The notes: generated by a model not told the origin, from the letters alone. A DNA stretch of 64,000 nt from Halanaerobium praevalens DSM 2228 (GCF_000165465.1 NC_017455.1:1674001-1738000), one strand, 5' to 3'; counted from the stretch's first letter, positions 53,797 through 62,658 are shown. Translations and numbers: made by a program.

Positions 53797-55359
53797 TTAT
53801 TTACTTAGTTCAGCTTTCATCATTTCAAGGAAAGGGTTGTAATAATCATTGCTTTTCTTAATTACTCCATCTGCTCCTTTACCACCATCAATAGGTCTCT
53901 TAACATCAGCAAAATCGCCTTCTTCAATAGCTGTTTTTAAGCCTTTATTATTTACATCTTCAAGCATTTCTACAACTTCATCTAAAACATTTTTAGCTCT
54001 TGTTTGAATAATTCCATCTTCTTTAAATTCTATTTCGTCTCCCAAATCACGGGCATTATTCATTACATATTCCGCATTTTCAAGTGCTAAAGCTCTTTCA
54101 CTTAAAAATGGAGTATGAATTGCTTCAGTTAACATTCCTAAAAGTTGAATACCTTGATCAGTCATCACAGAAGCTAAGTTAAATAAGCCATCTTGTAAGT
54201 GACCTTTAAAAATATCTCCAGTCATATACTTAGTTGGTGGCATGTACTTTAAAGGAGAGTTAGGGAAAATCTGTCTAATCATTTGTGCTTGAGCTAACTC
54301 ATATAAAAATCCATTTGTTATATCAGGATTCATCTCAAAAGCATGACCTAAACCTAATTGTTCTTCTGTTAAACCAGCCTGTAAGCCCATCTGCTCATTA
54401 ATAAAGTCAGAAGCTAATACTGTATGACCCTGTTCAAATGCATCAGCTGTTGTTAAATAATTATCTTCTCCTGTATTAATAATTACTCCAGCAAAAGCAT
54501 TAATCATTCTAGAGAAATATTGATCAACAAAAGTACGATTCATATTAATATCCCTAAATAAAATTCCATACATAGCATCATTTAACATCATATCTAGGCG
54601 TTCAATTGCTCCCATAGCTGCTATTTCTGGCATACATAGCCCAGAACAATAGTTAACTAACTTAATATATCTTCCTACTTCTTCTCCAACTTCATCTAAA
54701 GCTTTTCTCATGATTTTGAAGTTTTCTTGAGTAGCATATGTACCACCAAAACCTTCAGTAGTAGGACCATAAGGAACATAATCTAATAGACTCTGTCCTG
54801 TTGTTCTTATAACTGCTACAATATCAGCACCCTGTCTAGCAGCTGATTTAGCTTGTTCAATATCTTCATAAATATTACCAGTTGCTACAATTACATATTT
54901 TTGAGGAGTAGAACCTTCTCCTAATCTTTCAAGATAATCATCTCTATCTTGACGATTCTTTTTGATTAAATCAATCATTTCTTGAGCTTTCTCATCAATT
55001 AACTCTTTAACTTCTGCTTCAGCTTGAAGTGGAATTTCTGTTAATTTAAAGCTTCCTTTAGCAACTTCTTCCGCTACTTCTTGAGCACTTAATTCATGAT
55101 AAGCCATTGCATTACCTAGCCAAAAAGCTAGACCTCGATTAAGTTCATCTGCTTCATTTAATTGATCAACTAAAACATTAGCTAATGGAATATCTTCAGA
55201 ATTCACCCCATCGATACCAAAAAGTCTGGCCACAGTTCTTTCAACACTAGTAGTAGTATTTAAATCAATTTCTTTCTGAATATTCATAGTAATTTCGTGA
55301 GCTGCATCTCTTGCTTTTTTTATCTTATTTTTATCAAGATTTAACATTTCTTTAGCCAT
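53797..55359 (-). CDS. kamD: Lysine 5,6-aminomutase, alpha subunit
   Basis: The large subunit, 520 residues, provides the TIM-barrel active site for PLP and adenosylcobalamin. Recognisable segments are TTSVERTVARLFGIDG near 40-55, RTTGQSLLDYVPYGPTTEGFGG near 187-208, NYCSGLCMPEIAAMGA and MNPDITNGFLYELAQAQ. ATG at 55359 is chosen since GGAGGG lies about 11 bases upstream; an in-frame TTG at 55377 would be inside that site. It is followed by kamE after 32 bases. Confidence 0.97.
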   Translation of the reverse strand: MAKEMLNLDKNKIKKARDAAHEITMNIQKEIDLNTTTSVERTVARLFGIDGVNSEDIPLANVLVDQLNEADELNRGLAFWLGNAMAYHELSAQEVAEEVAKGSFKLTEIPLQAEAEVKELIDEKAQEMIDLIKKNRQDRDDYLERLGEGSTPQKYVIVATGNIYEDIEQAKSAARQGADIVAVIRTTGQSLLDYVPYGPTTEGFGGTYATQENFKIMRKALDEVGEEVGRYIKLVNYCSGLCMPEIAAMGAIERLDMMLNDAMYGILFRDINMNRTFVDQYFSRMINAFAGVIINTGEDNYLTTADAFEQGHTVLASDFINEQMGLQAGLTEEQLGLGHAFEMNPDITNGFLYELAQAQMIRQIFPNSPLKYMPPTKYMTGDIFKGHLQDGLFNLASVMTDQGIQLLGMLTEAIHTPFLSERALALENAEYVMNNARDLGDEIEFKEDGIIQTRAKNVLDEVVEMLEDVNNKGLKTAIEEGDFADVKRPIDGGKGADGVIKKSNDYYNPFLEMMKAELSK

Positions 55360-55384
55360 TATTTTTAATCCCTCCAATGAATCT

Positions 55385-57007
55385 TTATTTCTTCATAATT
55401 TCTTTTGCTGTTTTTAAAATTTCAGCATCAAAGCCCAATATATCTGCAATTTGAATTGCATCTTGGGGAAAGTCACTCCCTGTCTCAACCTTTTCCAAAT
55501 GATAGTCCATACATTTATTCAAAACATCTATACCATTTTCTTTAATATAGTTGTGATAATGGGACAATAAATCTTTATCAAGACCTTTAACCTGAAAATG
55601 AGTTATTTCAAGTTGGTCTGCTAACCTCTGATAGTGAGTAGTTATTACAGAAATTGATTTCATTTTATCTAATTTATTAATAATTCCATAAGCAATTGCA
55701 TAACCCTCAGCTGGGTTAGTTCCATGTGCAATTTCATCAATTAAAATCAAACCATTATTATCAGCAGATTCAATTACAGTTTTCAAATTGCTAATTTCAG
55801 TTCCAAATTTACTTAAACCAGTCTTTATATTATCTGAAGTCAGACTAAAGTATATATAATTGCGAAGATCAAATTTAAAACTAGTTGCTGGAACAAACAA
55901 AGCATGTTGGGCCATTGCTGTAAGCAAAGCAATTAATTTTAGACTAACTGTTTTACCACCCATATTAGGACCAGTTATCAGAGTTGCCCCTTCCTTAATT
56001 TCTAAATCAATCGGAGTAAAATCCATTCCTTTTTTTGCTAGCTCTTTTTCCATCAAAATATGTCTTCCATCTTTAATAGAAATTGACTTATCAGAATTAA
56101 TTTCTGGTTTAGAAGCTGAAATTTTTAAAGCAAATTCAGCTTTAGCAAGCATAAAATCTAAATAAGCAATTTTATCTAAATTTGCCATTATTCCTAAAGA
56201 TTTTTTGCTTATTTTATTAGTTATTTTTTTTCTTATAATATTTTTTTGGATTTCTTCTTTTCTTTTTATTTCACTAATTTCACTTTTAAGTTGAGAAATT
56301 TTTTCATTTTCTATTAATTTAAAAGTTAGAGCAGCAAAATTTTCACTTACCAAAGAAACTTCTTCAGTTTCTTTTAAATACTTTATTATTTCTGTATCAT
56401 TTTTACTAACACTTATTTCGTTGTCAGTAGAAAATGGTCTTTTAGCTTTTTTTTCTATTTCAGCTGCTAAATCATTTTTTTCTTGTAAAAGTTTTTTTTC
56501 TAATTCTTTTCTTTTTCCTCTAATCAATTCTAATTTATCATCATAATCATCTGCTAGATAAAAACTTTCACTATTACTTTGGCCTAAACTTAGATATTTA
56601 AGCAATTCCGGAAAATATTTTAATTGCTCTTCAAATAAGTCATTTAATTTTAATGCCTTTATAATAGACTTGATTTTTCGGCTTTGAATTATACTTTTTT
56701 TGATTTCAAAAATATCTATATCATCAAGCACTGTTTTTTTACTTCGGCTTTGATTAACAATACCATAAATATTTTTTACACCTTTTAGTAAACTCTTTAA
56801 TTTAAAAAACTCAGATTCTTCTTGCTTCATTATATTAATTAAAAATTCAAGCTTATCTAATTCTAATTTCAATTCTGTTTTTTCTTTAACTAAATAAGGT
56901 TTAAACTTTTTTTTAGCTCTCATTCCTAACTCTGAAACAGGCTCTATTTCTTGCCAAAGCTGTTTGAATCCAATATTTTTGCTAATTTCTTCATTCAAAA
57001 AATCCAA
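55385..57007 (-). CDS. kamC: KamC, MutS-like ATPase of the lysine 5,6-aminomutase cluster
   Basis: A 540-residue protein with a long helical, charged N-terminal region and a C-terminal MutS-type ATPase. Walker A GPNMGGKT is near 346-353, Walker B LILIDEIAHGTNP lies about 75 residues later, and a STHYQ-like segment is present (ITTHYQRL). It lacks mismatch-binding domain I. Such genes (kamC) accompany KamDE and are proposed to form an ATP-dependent reactivase replacing damaged cobalamin. TTG at 57007 suits the GGAG spacing. It overlaps kamB. Confidence 0.85.
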   Translation of the reverse strand: MDFLNEEISKNIGFKQLWQEIEPVSELGMRAKKKFKPYLVKEKTELKLELDKLEFLINIMKQEESEFFKLKSLLKGVKNIYGIVNQSRSKKTVLDDIDIFEIKKSIIQSRKIKSIIKALKLNDLFEEQLKYFPELLKYLSLGQSNSESFYLADDYDDKLELIRGKRKELEKKLLQEKNDLAAEIEKKAKRPFSTDNEISVSKNDTEIIKYLKETEEVSLVSENFAALTFKLIENEKISQLKSEISEIKRKEEIQKNIIRKKITNKISKKSLGIMANLDKIAYLDFMLAKAEFALKISASKPEINSDKSISIKDGRHILMEKELAKKGMDFTPIDLEIKEGATLITGPNMGGKTVSLKLIALLTAMAQHALFVPATSFKFDLRNYIYFSLTSDNIKTGLSKFGTEISNLKTVIESADNNGLILIDEIAHGTNPAEGYAIAYGIINKLDKMKSISVITTHYQRLADQLEITHFQVKGLDKDLLSHYHNYIKENGIDVLNKCMDYHLEKVETGSDFPQDAIQIADILGFDAEILKTAKEIMKK

Positions 57008-58067
57008 TATTTTCAACTCCTTTACCAGAACTCATTTTATTTAAAACTACCTCATAACAAGGTATAGGAGCTACAGCTTTAGAAGTTTTTTCTAACAATT
57101 CTAAAGGATCTAAATAAGTTCCATTTGGTGAAAAGGGATTAATTGTTATACCTAAAAGATTGATTTCATCTTTTACTTTAATTTTCCCATTTTTTGCATT
57201 TAACCTATTAAAAAGCATCGGACTAATAAATATATGGGTAGCATCGTTAACAATAATCTCTATTTGATTAACAAAAGCACATTTTTCTATAAAAGTACTT
57301 ATTGTTTTATTAACTAAAGCTCCATTGAAATAAATAGCCTTTGTTTCAGAATCAATAGAATTAATAACTTCTTCCATATTACTTAAAGCAGTTTTTAGTT
57401 TTAAACTTTTAGTCTGATAATCATTACTTATTATTAAAACTTTAGTTTCTAAACTAAGATTGGAAATTATTTGATTAATTCTTTGATCTTGACTTTGCTT
57501 TAATTTAAATAATTCTGATTGGTAATTCACTTTATTAACAATTGAATTTACACTTTCAGCAGTAACAGCACCTGTAGCTAAAATAGTAGCATCAGTTAAA
57601 GCAGGCGAAGAAAAAGATCTCCTGTCTAAGGCACCGTCTATTAAAATTAAATCAGGTTTGTATTGAGCTAACTTATTCTTAATAATTTGCATTTCATATT
57701 TAGAACTAGGACCACTTAATTTAATAAAACCACTTTCTTTACTTTCAGCAATCACAATCTCTCCTAAAGGAGAATCAATACCAGTTGCAGCAAGTATTTT
57801 AAAGTCAAGTTTACTTTCAATTAATAATTGCTTAGCATTAGCAATTATCATATTTTCTAAAAGAAGTATATTTGGTTTTGGATTATCCAAAACTTTATCT
57901 TTATCTTCTCCATCAAGGCCAATAGTTGTCAAAGCTATTTTTTGCTTTGACAACTCAGCCAATTTCAAAATATGATTAAGAGTAACAGTTTTACCAGTGT
58001 TTTTAGCCATCCCAATTATTGAAACTGATTTAGCTTTTTTATTTTTTATACGCTCTAATAAATTCAT
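56991..58067 (-). CDS. kamB: KamB, P-loop protein of the lysine 5,6-aminomutase cluster
   Basis: A 358-residue protein with an N-terminal P-loop GMAKNTGKT at residues 19-27, LTTIGLDGED, and a DLILIDGALDRR segment near 137-148 as a possible Walker B. The middle of the protein shows alternating strands and helices without other motifs that I recognise. Proteins at this place are called KamB and are thought to work with the MutS-like KamC to reactivate KamDE. The 17-base overlap with kamC implies coupled synthesis. Confidence 0.8.
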   Translation of the reverse strand: MNLLERIKNKKAKSVSIIGMAKNTGKTVTLNHILKLAELSKQKIALTTIGLDGEDKDKVLDNPKPNILLLENMIIANAKQLLIESKLDFKILAATGIDSPLGEIVIAESKESGFIKLSGPSSKYEMQIIKNKLAQYKPDLILIDGALDRRSFSSPALTDATILATGAVTAESVNSIVNKVNYQSELFKLKQSQDQRINQIISNLSLETKVLIISNDYQTKSLKLKTALSNMEEVINSIDSETKAIYFNGALVNKTISTFIEKCAFVNQIEIIVNDATHIFISPMLFNRLNAKNGKIKVKDEINLLGITINPFSPNGTYLDPLELLEKTSKAVAPIPCYEVVLNKMSSGKGVENIGFFE

Positions 58068-58118
58068 ATTTTATCCTCTCAAACTTATCAGCACTTAATC
58101 AATTTTTGATTCTATATT

Positions 58119-59153
58119 TTAGAGATAAATCTTTTCAAAAAGTTCTTTGATATCTTTATTTTCTCTAACTACCTGTAATGCAATTTCAGCATGGTTTTTA
58201 GTATAACCATTACCAATTACCATTTCTGTATCTTTACCAACACCCTCAGCTCCTAAAGCAGCTGCTGTAAAGCTAGTAGCCATACTAAAGAAATAAACTT
58301 TTCCACTATCTTTTGTAGCTAATACACATGATAATTCGGTATTAGGAATGTTAACACAGTTAATAGTAAGATCTACTAACTCACCATCTGTAGCTTCTTC
58401 AATTTTAGTTAAAACTTCAGTTGGCTTAGTTGCATCACCCTGAATTATTTTATCAGCTAAACCTAATTTTCTTACTCTTTCACAGCCTTCTTCACTATAT
58501 TCTAAGGCAATAACTTCTCCAGAAATACCTGCTCTTTTTTGAGCCTCATGTAAACATAATGTTCCTGATTTTCCACCAGCACCAATAATTAGTACACTGT
58601 CACCAGGATTAACTAGCTTAGCAGTTTGGGCAGGAGCACCTGCAACATCAAGAATAGCTAAAGCTAAGTTTCTTGACATATCATCTGGAAGCTTAGCGTA
58701 AATTCCACTTTCAAATAAAATTGCTTTACCTTTAATATCAACTTGATCAGTATCTTCTCTAATTTCTAAAATCTCATCAATTACTAGAGGAGTTAATGAT
58801 AGAGAAACTAAAGTTGCAATCTCATCTCCAACTTCTAAATCAATATCATCAGCAATATCTTCACCAATTTCTTCAACTACACCAACGAGCATTCCACCAG
58901 AACCAGTTACTGGATTATGATGTTTACCTCTATTTTTTACTATTCTTTGCATTATTTCTGCAATTTTTTCTTTATCTCCTTCAGCTTCTTTTTTGATCTG
59001 AGTAAAGCTAGCTGAGTCAATATTAAGAGTTTTAACATCTATTAAGATTTCATTATCATAGATTTCCATGCTATTATCAATTTTTTCTGCTGGTTGTGGT
59101 AAATCTCCTTCATTTTTAATTACTCTGTGAGTTCCATATTTATTGCCTTTCAT
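58119..59153 (-). CDS. kdd: L-erythro-3,5-diaminohexanoate dehydrogenase
   Basis: The 344-residue NAD(P)-dependent enzyme oxidatively deaminates 3,5-diaminohexanoate to 3-keto-5-aminohexanoate. The start GNKYGTHRVIKNEGDLPQPA is characteristic, and the Rossmann motif LIIGAGGKSGTLCLHEAQ lies near 189-206. MDR-type overall shape but no clear zinc-binding cysteines are visible. It is the first gene of the lysine operon after the sigma-54 promoter at 59.2 kb and is followed by kamB. Confidence 0.95.
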   Translation of the reverse strand: MKGNKYGTHRVIKNEGDLPQPAEKIDNSMEIYDNEILIDVKTLNIDSASFTQIKKEAEGDKEKIAEIMQRIVKNRGKHHNPVTGSGGMLVGVVEEIGEDIADDIDLEVGDEIATLVSLSLTPLVIDEILEIREDTDQVDIKGKAILFESGIYAKLPDDMSRNLALAILDVAGAPAQTAKLVNPGDSVLIIGAGGKSGTLCLHEAQKRAGISGEVIALEYSEEGCERVRKLGLADKIIQGDATKPTEVLTKIEEATDGELVDLTINCVNIPNTELSCVLATKDSGKVYFFSMATSFTAAALGAEGVGKDTEMVIGNGYTKNHAEIALQVVRENKDIKELFEKIYL

Positions 59154-59205
59154 ATTTTACACCTTCCCTATTTTAAATTTGTTTTTTGTCTCACTCTTAT
59201 TATAA

Positions 59206-59221
59206 TGCATATTGCGTGCCA
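59206..59221 (-). promoter_or_regulatory. Sigma-54 (-24/-12) promoter of the lysine operon
   Basis: The minus strand reads TGGCACGCAATATGCA, compared with the sigma-54 consensus TGGCACG-N4-TTGCA: only one base differs, and the invariant GG and GC are correctly spaced. Start of transcription is predicted near 59195, about 42 bases before the kdd ATG. The dedicated activator gene ends at 59471 and rpoN is in this window. This is strong evidence that lysine fermentation is sigma-54-dependent. Confidence 0.9.
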
Positions 59222-59369
59222 AAACTCTAAAATAGTTAATTTTTTCTCATATTTGTGAATAGATTTACATAATTAAAGAAAAAAATAACATTTATATATA
59301 TTTTTTTGAAATTATCATTCCACTTTTTCCCATTTCTATTTTTAAGATGCTAAAATTAGCTTAATTTTG

Positions 59370-59480
59370 ATTCATTAATGAATTATTTTTTAATCATCTT
59401 ATCATTTTAGAGTTAAAGCCTGTCAAAACAAGCTTTAACTCTTGATTCATTTTTAAATCAATCGATTCATTTATGAATCG
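59370..59480. promoter_or_regulatory. Three GATTCAT inverted-repeat sites, probable activator-binding sites
   Basis: Site 1 (59370-59383) is ATTCAT-TA-ATGAAT, site 2 (59444-59459) is GATTCAT-TT-TTAAATC, and site 3 (59463-59480) is CGATTCAT-TT-ATGAATCG, with perfect eight-base arms. Their centres are about 170, 245 and 265 bases upstream of the -12 element. Sites 2 and 3 are 20 bases apart, two helical turns, and site 3 overlaps the 3' end of the activator gene. Binding of the activator is inferred. Confidence 0.7.
59409..59442 (-). repeat. Hairpin after the sigma-54 activator gene
   Basis: A perfect 11-base inverted repeat, AGAGTTAAAGC (59409-59419) with GCTTTAACTCT (59432-59442), around a 12-base loop. 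It lies between activator sites 1 and 2. It may end the activator transcript, although no T-tract follows on the minus strand. The 317-base gap between the activator gene and kdd otherwise contains the promoter and the sites listed separately. Confidence 0.6.
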
Positions 59481-61567
59481 CTAACTTGAATATCATATTT
59501 TTTCTTCTTTCTAACAACTGTAGGCTGACTAATATCTAAAACTTCTGCTACTTGATAAGTAGTTTTTAATTCTTTAAAAGCTTTTTCTAACATTGATTTT
59601 TCAACTAGAGATACAGCTTTTTTTAAAGGCATTAATTCATTTGTAAAGTAGTTATTTTTATTTCCTCTTCTATTATATAAACTTTTAGGTAAAAAATTTA
59701 AATCAATAATATCTTTTTCTGAAATAACTACAAATCTTTCAATTAGATTTTTTAATTCTCTAACATTACCTGGCCAATCATAACTTTCTAAAAAGTTAAT
59801 AGTATCTAAATCTATTTTTTTGTTTTTATTATATTTTTTATTAAAATCATCTAGAAATTTAAAAATTAATTGGCTAATATCTTCTTTTCTTTCTCTTAAT
59901 GGTGGAATCTCAATTGGAACTACATTTAATCGATAAAATAAATCTTCTCTAAATTCACCTTCTTTTAACATTTTAGCTAAGTCTCTATTAGTAGCTGCTA
60001 TTATTCTAACATCAATTTTAATTGGCTTTGTGCCTCCAACTCTTATTATTTCTTCTTCTTGTAAAACACGCAATAATTTAACCTGCAGGTTTAATGGTAA
60101 TTCAGCAATTTCATCTAAAAATAAACTACCTCCATCTGCCAATTCAAACATGCCGGGCTTACCACCTTTTTTAGCCCCAGTAAAAGATCCTTCAGCATAA
60201 CCAAATAATTCTGCTTCTAACAAGTTATCAGGAATAGCTCCACAATTAACTTTAATTAAAGAACCAGAAGTTCTTTCACTTGACTGATGGATAGCTTTAG
60301 CTACTACTTCTTTTCCAACTCCAGATTCACCAGTTATAAGTACTGTAGAATCAACTCTGCCCATCTGAATAGCAAGATCCATTACATTTTTCATTTCACC
60401 ACTTTTTACTACAATATCTTCCATTTTAGCCTGTTGTTTTCTTAATTTTTCTAATTCTGAATAATACTTTTCACTTAACTTTTTGGCTTTATTTAATTCT
60501 TCTTTTACATGATTTAATTCTTTTACATCACGAGCAGTAGTTACTACTCTTACAATTTCTCCTTCTTCATTAAAAACAGGATGGCCTGTACTTAAAACTG
60601 TTTGACCAGTTTTGATTTCATGCATAACACTCACTGGAGCTCTTTCTTCAAAAACTTTAAAAGTTACAGACTCAGAAAAAACACCTTTTTCAACAAGTTC
60701 TTCCATATTTTTACCAAGTACTTCTTCACTTTTAATACCAGTTATTTTTTCATAACTACTATTAATTCTAATTGTATCAGCATTTCCATCTGTAATATAA
60801 ATTCCATCAGAAACAGATTCAATAATTGCATCTAATTCTTTATTTAAATTTTTAACATAAGTTAGTTCTTTTGAAACTTCTTCTAATTCAGAAATATCTT
60901 GAAAAACAGAAATTGCTCCATCTAATTCTCCTTCTTTATATAAAGGACTACGGTTAGCTAAAAATGTCTTATCTTTATATCTTACTTTTTGACTTAAACT
61001 TTTAGTTTCTGAATCTAAAACTTTCTGAATATCATTATTTGGAATTACTTTTTTTAATTTTTTACCAACTATATCTTCTGATTTTTCTCCTAACATTTCT
61101 TCTGCTGCTTGATTACAGCTTACTACTTTAGCATCTAAATCAACACTTATAATTCCATTATGTGTAAAATTTAAAATTGTATTATACTGTTCAGCTACTT
61201 TTTTATATTTTTGAAAAAAATTAGTTAAAAGATCAGTTCTGGTTAAAATTCCAATTAATTTATTTTTTTGATTTACAACTGGAAGCCTACCAACTGGAAT
61301 TTGCCAAACCTCTTCCAATTTTTGCTGAGGTCTAATTGTTATAATATCTTTAGTCATTATACTACTAACTTTTTCAGTATTTTTTAAACCTTCAATTGTG
61401 GCTTTCATAATATGACTTTTAGTGAAAATTCCAATTACTTCTCCTGCTGCAGAAATTACTGGTGCACCATCTATTTTATTATTATAAAAAATTTCTGCCG
61501 CTTTTTTTATGCTTGTTTTCTGGCCAAGGGTTATAGGATCTTTAGTCATTGCTTGTTTTACTTTCAA
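59471..61567 (-). CDS. Sigma-54-dependent activator with CBS and PAS domains
   Basis: A 698-residue enhancer-binding protein. Two CBS domains occupy about 6-57 and 65-118, followed by PAS domains near 125-230 and 245-350 and the AAA+ domain. Walker A is GESGVGKE at 413-420, the sigma-54 contact loop reads GSFTGA at 460-465 (usually GAFTGA), and Walker B is SLFLDEI near 481-487. A C-terminal HTH (YQVAEVLDISQPTVV) resembles the TyrR type. CBS-PAS activators such as PrdR control Stickland genes. Its neighbour kdd has a sigma-54 promoter. TTG start with a GGAGG site. Confidence 0.93.
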   Translation of the reverse strand: MKVKQAMTKDPITLGQKTSIKKAAEIFYNNKIDGAPVISAAGEVIGIFTKSHIMKATIEGLKNTEKVSSIMTKDIITIRPQQKLEEVWQIPVGRLPVVNQKNKLIGILTRTDLLTNFFQKYKKVAEQYNTILNFTHNGIISVDLDAKVVSCNQAAEEMLGEKSEDIVGKKLKKVIPNNDIQKVLDSETKSLSQKVRYKDKTFLANRSPLYKEGELDGAISVFQDISELEEVSKELTYVKNLNKELDAIIESVSDGIYITDGNADTIRINSSYEKITGIKSEEVLGKNMEELVEKGVFSESVTFKVFEERAPVSVMHEIKTGQTVLSTGHPVFNEEGEIVRVVTTARDVKELNHVKEELNKAKKLSEKYYSELEKLRKQQAKMEDIVVKSGEMKNVMDLAIQMGRVDSTVLITGESGVGKEVVAKAIHQSSERTSGSLIKVNCGAIPDNLLEAELFGYAEGSFTGAKKGGKPGMFELADGGSLFLDEIAELPLNLQVKLLRVLQEEEIIRVGGTKPIKIDVRIIAATNRDLAKMLKEGEFREDLFYRLNVVPIEIPPLRERKEDISQLIFKFLDDFNKKYNKNKKIDLDTINFLESYDWPGNVRELKNLIERFVVISEKDIIDLNFLPKSLYNRRGNKNNYFTNELMPLKKAVSLVEKSMLEKAFKELKTTYQVAEVLDISQPTVVRKKKKYDIQVSDS

Positions 61568-61622
61568 AATTTAACCTCCTATAAACTCATTTTCTTTTTT
61601 AATTTTAAAACCACCGTTCATA

Positions 61623-61651
61623 ATTATATTATAAACAAAGTTTGACTGCAA
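61623..61651 (-). promoter_or_regulatory. Candidate sigma-A promoter of the activator gene
   Basis: TTGCAG at 61646-61651 and TATAAT at 61623-61628 are separated by 17 bases on the minus strand, and the leader to the TTG start is about 50 bases. The rest of the 245-base divergent region toward folD is AT-rich; a TATAAT at 61769-61774 might serve folD but has no good -35. Confidence 0.6.
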
Positions 61652-61812
61652 AATATATTTGATCATTTGTATCAACTACTAATCTATAATATAATAAAAT
61701 GTATAAAAGTTTTAATAATCATTGTAAATGAATATTAAAATAAAATAATTAAAATGCTGATAATTAATTATAATAAAAATTGAGAAAAAAGAACTAAAAA
61801 GGAGTAAACAAA

Positions 61813-62652
61813 ATGAAAAAACTTGATGGTAAAAAAGTAGCACAAAAAATAAAAAATAATTTGAAGTTAGAATTAAATGAAATAAAAAATCAAACTAATA
61901 AAACTCCTCATTTAATTGTTTTTCAATATGGAAAAGATAAAGCAAGTAAAAAGTATGCTCAAAGGATTAAAAAAAATTGTAAAGAATTTGGAATAGGTTT
62001 TGATTATAAACAAATTATAGCTGAACCAAATAAGTTTAAATTAAGTCTAGAAAAGGCAAATGAAAATGATAATATTTCTTCAATTATGGTCCAGCAGCCT
62101 CTCCCTAAAAATTTAGAACATTATCTAGAATTAATTAATCCTCAAAAAGATATTGAAGGCATAACTTCTAATTCTTTAGGTAAACTACTTTTAGGTTTAG
62201 ATACTTTAATTCCAGCTACAGCAGAAGCATGTCTAGAAATTCTTAATTATTATCAAATAAAACTTAGTGGAAAAAGGGCAGTTGTTCTTGGTAGAAGTAA
62301 TATTGTAGGTAAACCTGTATCTATTCTATTACAACAGGAAAATGCTACTGTAACTATGTGTCATTCTAAAACTAATAATTTAGAGTGGGAATTAAAAAAT
62401 GCAGATATTGTTATAGTAGCTATAGGTCAAGCTGAAATAATTAAAGCTGAAATGTTAAGTGAAAATTCAATAATTATAGATGTCGGAACAAATTTTATTA
62501 ACGGAAAATTATTAGGAGATGTTGATTTCAAGTCTGCAGCAAATAAAGTTAAAATGATTACTCCTGTTCCAGGCGGGGTAGGAACTGTTACTAATCAAGT
62601 TTTAATGCGGAATATAGTAAAATCATTTAAAAAATTAAATAATATTAAATAA
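61813..62652 (+). CDS. folD: FolD-family methylenetetrahydrofolate dehydrogenase, divergent active site
   Basis: The only plus-strand gene. The 279 residues have the FolD layout: VQQPLPKN near 93-100, the Rossmann block VVLGRSNIVGKPVS at 157-170, DVGTNFINGKLLGDV and PVPGGVG. The usual catalytic lysine of YxxxK is isoleucine here (Y48, I52), the usual Asp of KDVDG is E115, and the Pro of GGVGPMT is T257. FolD makes methenyl- and formyl-tetrahydrofolate; the changes suggest impaired cyclohydrolase activity. An AAGGAG site precedes the ATG. Confidence 0.88.
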   Translation: MKKLDGKKVAQKIKNNLKLELNEIKNQTNKTPHLIVFQYGKDKASKKYAQRIKKNCKEFGIGFDYKQIIAEPNKFKLSLEKANENDNISSIMVQQPLPKNLEHYLELINPQKDIEGITSNSLGKLLLGLDTLIPATAEACLEILNYYQIKLSGKRAVVLGRSNIVGKPVSILLQQENATVTMCHSKTNNLEWELKNADIVIVAIGQAEIIKAEMLSENSIIIDVGTNFINGKLLGDVDFKSAANKVKMITPVPGGVGTVTNQVLMRNIVKSFKKLNNIK

Positions 62653-62658
62653 AATTTT

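Noticed and set aside
55360-55377. Extended kamD start at TTG 55377
   Set aside because: The TTG overlaps the GGAGGG ribosome site; ATG at 55359 is correctly spaced.
55385-57007. DNA mismatch-repair MutS/MutS2
   Set aside because: Only the ATPase part resembles MutS; the mismatch-binding domain and the Smr domain are absent, and the gene is inside the kam cluster.
61746-61774. Sigma-A promoter for folD at TATAAT 61769-61774
   Set aside because: No acceptable -35 hexamer lies 16-18 bases upstream, and AT-rich DNA gives such -10 matches by chance.
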